From a bacterium (GTDB lineage Bacteria > Gemmatimonadota > Gemmatimonadetes > Gemmatimonadales > Gemmatimonadaceae), in assembly GCA_021802745.1 (NCBI GenBank), contig JAJZRK010000187.1, positions 1 to 6,410 of the forward strand: a DNA stretch of 6,410 bases, in the 5' to 3' direction. This document shows positions 4,514-6,410 of this stretch, piece by piece (the first letter of the stretch is position 1; every line of letters begins with the position of its first letter). Both the position numbers and the translations under genes were made by a program. The notes under the pieces were generated by a model. It was not told where the DNA came from and ran no database searches. It saw only the letters and a list, made by a program, of their open reading frames with translations.

Positions 4514-5587
4514 ATGGACATGCTCACCAACCTCGCGCTTCTCGCCGGGCTGCTCATCGTCCCGTCGCCCGCCGGCCGCGCGCCGGCCGCCGCTCCCGCG
4601 CAACCGTGCACGTCGCCCACCACCGCCTGCGAACAGTGGATCGTGCTCGGCGGCGGGCCGGCGCGCTCCATGACGTACAGCTCGTACCCGCTCGACAGGA
4701 AGAACGCGACGGTGACGCGCGCGCTGATCATGGTGCACGGCGCCGGGCGCAACGCCGATCACTACTTCTCCACGGCGCTCGCCGCGGCCTTCCTCGCCGG
4801 CGCGCTCGAGAACACGGTGATCGTCGCGCCGCATTTCATTGCGGGGGCCGACAAGCCGCAGGAGAACGAAGTCCTTTGGACCAATACCTGGCGCTCCGGC
4901 GGCAACTCGCCGTCGCACCCGACGCTCAACGCGTTCGACTTCATGGACGAGATCGTCCGGAAGCTCGCCGACAAGAACGTGTTCCCGAACCTCACGCAGG
5001 TTGTCGTGGCGGGACATTCGGCGGGCGGCCAGGTGGCAACGCGCTATGAGATGGCGAACAAGATGCACGATGTCGCGGGCGTGAAGCTCAGCTACGTGGT
5101 TGCGAATCCCTCGACGTACGCGTGGCCCGCCTCGGTGCGCCCGCTCCCCGTGGGCAACGCCGACCCGGCGACGGCCGACAAGGAGGCCCTTGGCGACAAC
5201 GGCGAGAAGGTGAACCTCGATTTCACATTCGGGCCGTTCGATGCGGCGAAGGCGCCCAACTTCGACCGCTGGCCGGCGGGGATGCAGCAGCTCAGCGGCT
5301 ACACGGCCGCAATGACCGCCGATCAGCTCCGGAAGCAGCTGGTCGAACGTCCGACGACGTACCTGCTGGGGCAGGTGGACATTCTCCCGCTCGGCGGCTT
5401 CGACGGCTCGCCCAACGCGATGGCGCAGGGCCCGACGCGGCGCGCGCGCGGCGAGGCGTTCTTCAAGTATGTGACCGAGACGCTCGGCGCGAAGCACCAG
5501 GCGATCATCGTCTCCGAGTGCGGCCACAACGACCGCTGCATCTTCACGACCGACGTGGTGCTGCCGGTCATCTTTCCGAAGGACTAG
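4514..5587 (+). CDS. Exported alpha/beta-hydrolase (esterase-like serine hydrolase)
   Basis: This 357-residue protein has an N-terminal hydrophobic segment at about 4-20 that ends in an Ala/Pro-rich stretch, consistent with export. It then shows the alpha/beta-hydrolase signature. The oxyanion-hole region is MVHGAGRNADHYF (His75-Gly76). The nucleophile elbow is AGHSAGG with Ser169. Asp289 in LLGQVDILP is the likely acid, and His338 in ECGHNDRC the likely base. Cys32/Cys39 and Cys336/Cys342 are close pairs that could form disulfides, the second bracketing the catalytic His, which suits an oxidising periplasm. Such enzymes cleave ester or similar bonds; the substrate cannot be told from sequence. 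The stretch between about 200 and 280 resembles a lid or cap insertion. ATG 4514 is the first start; ATG 4520, two codons on, is equally plausible. No Shine-Dalgarno sequence is visible. A hairpin follows the stop, which suggests the transcript ends there. Confidence 0.85.
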   Translation: MDMLTNLALLAGLLIVPSPAGRAPAAAPAQPCTSPTTACEQWIVLGGGPARSMTYSSYPLDRKNATVTRALIMVHGAGRNADHYFSTALAAAFLAGALENTVIVAPHFIAGADKPQENEVLWTNTWRSGGNSPSHPTLNAFDFMDEIVRKLADKNVFPNLTQVVVAGHSAGGQVATRYEMANKMHDVAGVKLSYVVANPSTYAWPASVRPLPVGNADPATADKEALGDNGEKVNLDFTFGPFDAAKAPNFDRWPAGMQQLSGYTAAMTADQLRKQLVERPTTYLLGQVDILPLGGFDGSPNAMAQGPTRRARGEAFFKYVTETLGAKHQAIIVSECGHNDRCIFTTDVVLPVIFPKD

Positions 5588-5602
5588 GCGGACGCGTGCC
5601 GC

Positions 5603-5634
5603 CAGCGGCCGGCGCCTGCACGGGGCGGCCGCTG
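5603..5634 (+). terminator. Hairpin after the hydrolase gene, possible terminator
   Basis: CAGCGGCCG (5603-5611) pairs exactly with CGGCCGCTG (5626-5634), a 9-bp GC-rich stem with a 14-nt loop beginning 16 nt after the stop codon. There is no T-tract behind it, so it is not a classical intrinsic terminator. It may stabilise the 3' end or help Rho-dependent release. The right arm belongs to the tandem repeat described separately. Confidence 0.3.
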
Positions 5635-5672
5635 TAGCGCCCGGCGCCACCACGGGACGGCCGCTGTAGCGC
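5609..5672 (+). repeat. Two-copy 32-bp tandem repeat
   Basis: Bases 5609-5640 and 5641-5672 are head-to-tail copies that agree at 29 of 32 positions (differences at repeat positions 9, 10 and 17). Each begins CCGGCGCC and ends CGGCCGCTGTAGCGC. The sequence between copies is zero, so this is a true duplication. It lies in the non-coding gap between the hydrolase and the Tricorn-like gene. Its role is unknown; slippage duplication is the simplest origin. Confidence 0.75.
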
Positions 5673-5731
5673 TCGCCGCACTCTTCGAGTTACGTTCTTG
5701 CCGTTCGCAACGCGCCGCGGCCCCCTGCGCC

Positions 5732-5768
5732 CTCCATGCCCGCGGCCACCTGCACCACTTGCATGGAG
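5732..5768 (+). promoter_or_regulatory. Leader hairpin that could mask the Tricorn gene ribosome-binding site
   Basis: CTCCATGC (5732-5739) is the exact complement of GCATGGAG (5761-5768), an 8-bp stem with a 21-nt loop. The right arm contains GGAG, the Shine-Dalgarno core for GTG 5775, and also the alternative ATG 5763. In RNA, folding would hide the ribosome-binding site, so translation may be controlled by structure. No ligand-binding architecture of a known riboswitch is seen. Confidence 0.35.
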
Positions 5769-5774
5769 AGCATT

Positions 5775-6410
5775 GTGTCATCGCCACGCCTTTTCCGTCG
5801 CGCCGTCGCCGGCGCCGCCGTGTTGCTGGCCGCCGCCAGCGCGCAGGCCCAGACGAAGCTCCTTCGCTTCCCGGCTATTCATGGCGATCGCGTCGCCTTC
5901 ACCTACGCGGGCGACATCTGGACGGCGCCGGTGGCGGGTGGAACGGCCACCCGCATCACCGCGCACCCGGGCATCGAGGTCTTCGCGCACTTTTCCCCCG
6001 ACGGCAAGCACATCGCCTTCACCGGACAGTACGACGGCGACGAGCAGGTGTACGTGGTCCCGTCGAGCGGCGGCGTCCCCAAGCAGCTGACCTTCTACCC
6101 GGCGCGCGGCCCGCTCACGCCGCGCTGGGGATGGGACAACCAGGTCTACGGCTGGACGCCCGACGGCAAGAAGATCGTCTTCCGCTCGGGGCGCGAGTCG
6201 TGGACGATGAGCAACACGCGCCTCTTCACGGTGGCGATGAACGGTGGGCCGTCCGAGCCGTTGCCGATGCCCGAAGCGGGCGCCGGCGACCCGAACGCCG
6301 ACGGCTCGCAGGTGGTCTACTCGCCCATCTTTCGCGACTTCCGCCCCGAGAAGCGCTACGGCGGCGGCATGGCCAACGACCTCTTTGTGTTCAACACGAA
6401 GACCAACGAC
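5775..6410 (+). CDS. Tricorn-like S41 peptidase, N-terminal part (runs off the right edge)
   Basis: The 212 visible residues are an exported N-terminus followed by the first blades of a Tricorn-type beta-propeller. [25 protein letters not shown] is a clear signal peptide, cleaved before about Gln26. Then come [21 protein letters not shown] and PD40-type repeats: [12 protein letters not shown] (73-84), [13 protein letters not shown] (127-139) and a degenerate [10 protein letters not shown] (175-184). In the family this propeller precedes a second propeller, a PDZ domain and an S41 serine protease core, about 1,050-1,100 residues in all, and the enzyme degrades peptides. The catalytic part lies beyond the window. 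GTG 5775 is chosen because GGAGAG (5765-5770) lies just upstream; ATG 5763 would add MESI but has no ribosome-binding site. The frame has no stop up to the edge. The gene follows the hydrolase by 187 bp and probably has its own transcription signal, which I could not identify. Confidence 0.9.
   Translation, partial: MSSPRLFRRAVAGAAVLLAAASAQAQTKLLRFPAIHGDRVAFTYAGDIWTAPVAGGTATRITAHPGIEVFAHFSPDGKHIAFTGQYDGDEQVYVVPSSGGVPKQLTFYPARGPLTPRWGWDNQVYGWTPDGKKIVFRSGRESWTMSNTRLFTVAMNGGPSEPLPMPEAGAGDPNADGSQVVYSPIFRDFRPEKRYGGGMANDLFVFNTKTND

Noticed and set aside
3490..4752. Minus-strand open frame of 420 codons opposite the PLP enzyme
   Set aside because: It spans two genes with complete family motifs on the + strand, has Arg/His-rich shadow composition, and contains no recognisable domain.
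4178..5653. Minus-strand open frame of 491 codons opposite the hydrolase
   Set aside because: It is the longest open frame in the window, but its composition is that of a GC-bias shadow and the + strand carries the catalytic motifs of an alpha/beta hydrolase.
1..6410. Defence island, CRISPR array, insertion sequence, prophage or RNA gene
   Set aside because: I looked for spaced repeats, transposase or integrase motifs, nuclease/helicase modules and tRNA or rRNA features and found none. The only defence-like item is the broken PIN gene.

Overview
The window is GC-rich bacterial DNA, with every supported gene on the + strand. It most resembles a chromosomal segment of a Gemmatimonadota member. 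The reasons are the style of the TonB-family protein, the abundance of secreted or envelope proteins with Ala-rich signal peptides, and a Tricorn-type S41 peptidase with a signal peptide. This placement rests on family resemblance recalled from memory, not on a database search.

Layout from left to right. Bases 1-82 hold a likely C-terminal tail of an upstream gene. Bases 103-972 encode an unrecognised envelope protein with a signal peptide or weak lipobox, a long Pro-rich linker, a beta-rich ectodomain and a C-terminal membrane anchor. A 165-bp gap carries a candidate promoter and a 10-bp direct repeat, followed by a TonB-family energy transducer (1138-1836). Directly behind it sits a shortened PIN-domain (VapC-like) gene (1877-2203). 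Its central part, where the family keeps the DFED-type acidic motif, is missing, and a few codons that could be the end of a lost antitoxin lie before it. Next is a secreted or outer-membrane-type hypothetical protein (2264-3052), which contains a striking palindrome near its 3' end. A two-gene cluster follows: a VOC/glyoxalase-fold protein (3126-3515) and, 22 bp later, a PLP-dependent cysteine-synthase-like enzyme (3538-4467). Then come an exported alpha/beta hydrolase (4514-5587), a 187-bp gap with a 32-bp tandem repeat and two hairpins, and the first 212 codons of a Tricorn-like peptidase that runs off the right edge.

Together the genes look like ordinary chromosome with an envelope and secretion bias: energy transduction to the outer membrane, two envelope proteins of unknown role, a periplasmic or secreted esterase-like hydrolase and a periplasmic peptidase. 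The exceptions are the cytosolic VOC/PLP pair and the decayed toxin. No complete mobile element, CRISPR array, RNA gene or recognisable defence system is visible. The most interesting items are the internally deleted PIN gene with its possible antitoxin stump, the operator-like repeats upstream of the TonB gene and inside 2965-2998, and a hairpin that could mask the ribosome-binding site of the Tricorn gene.
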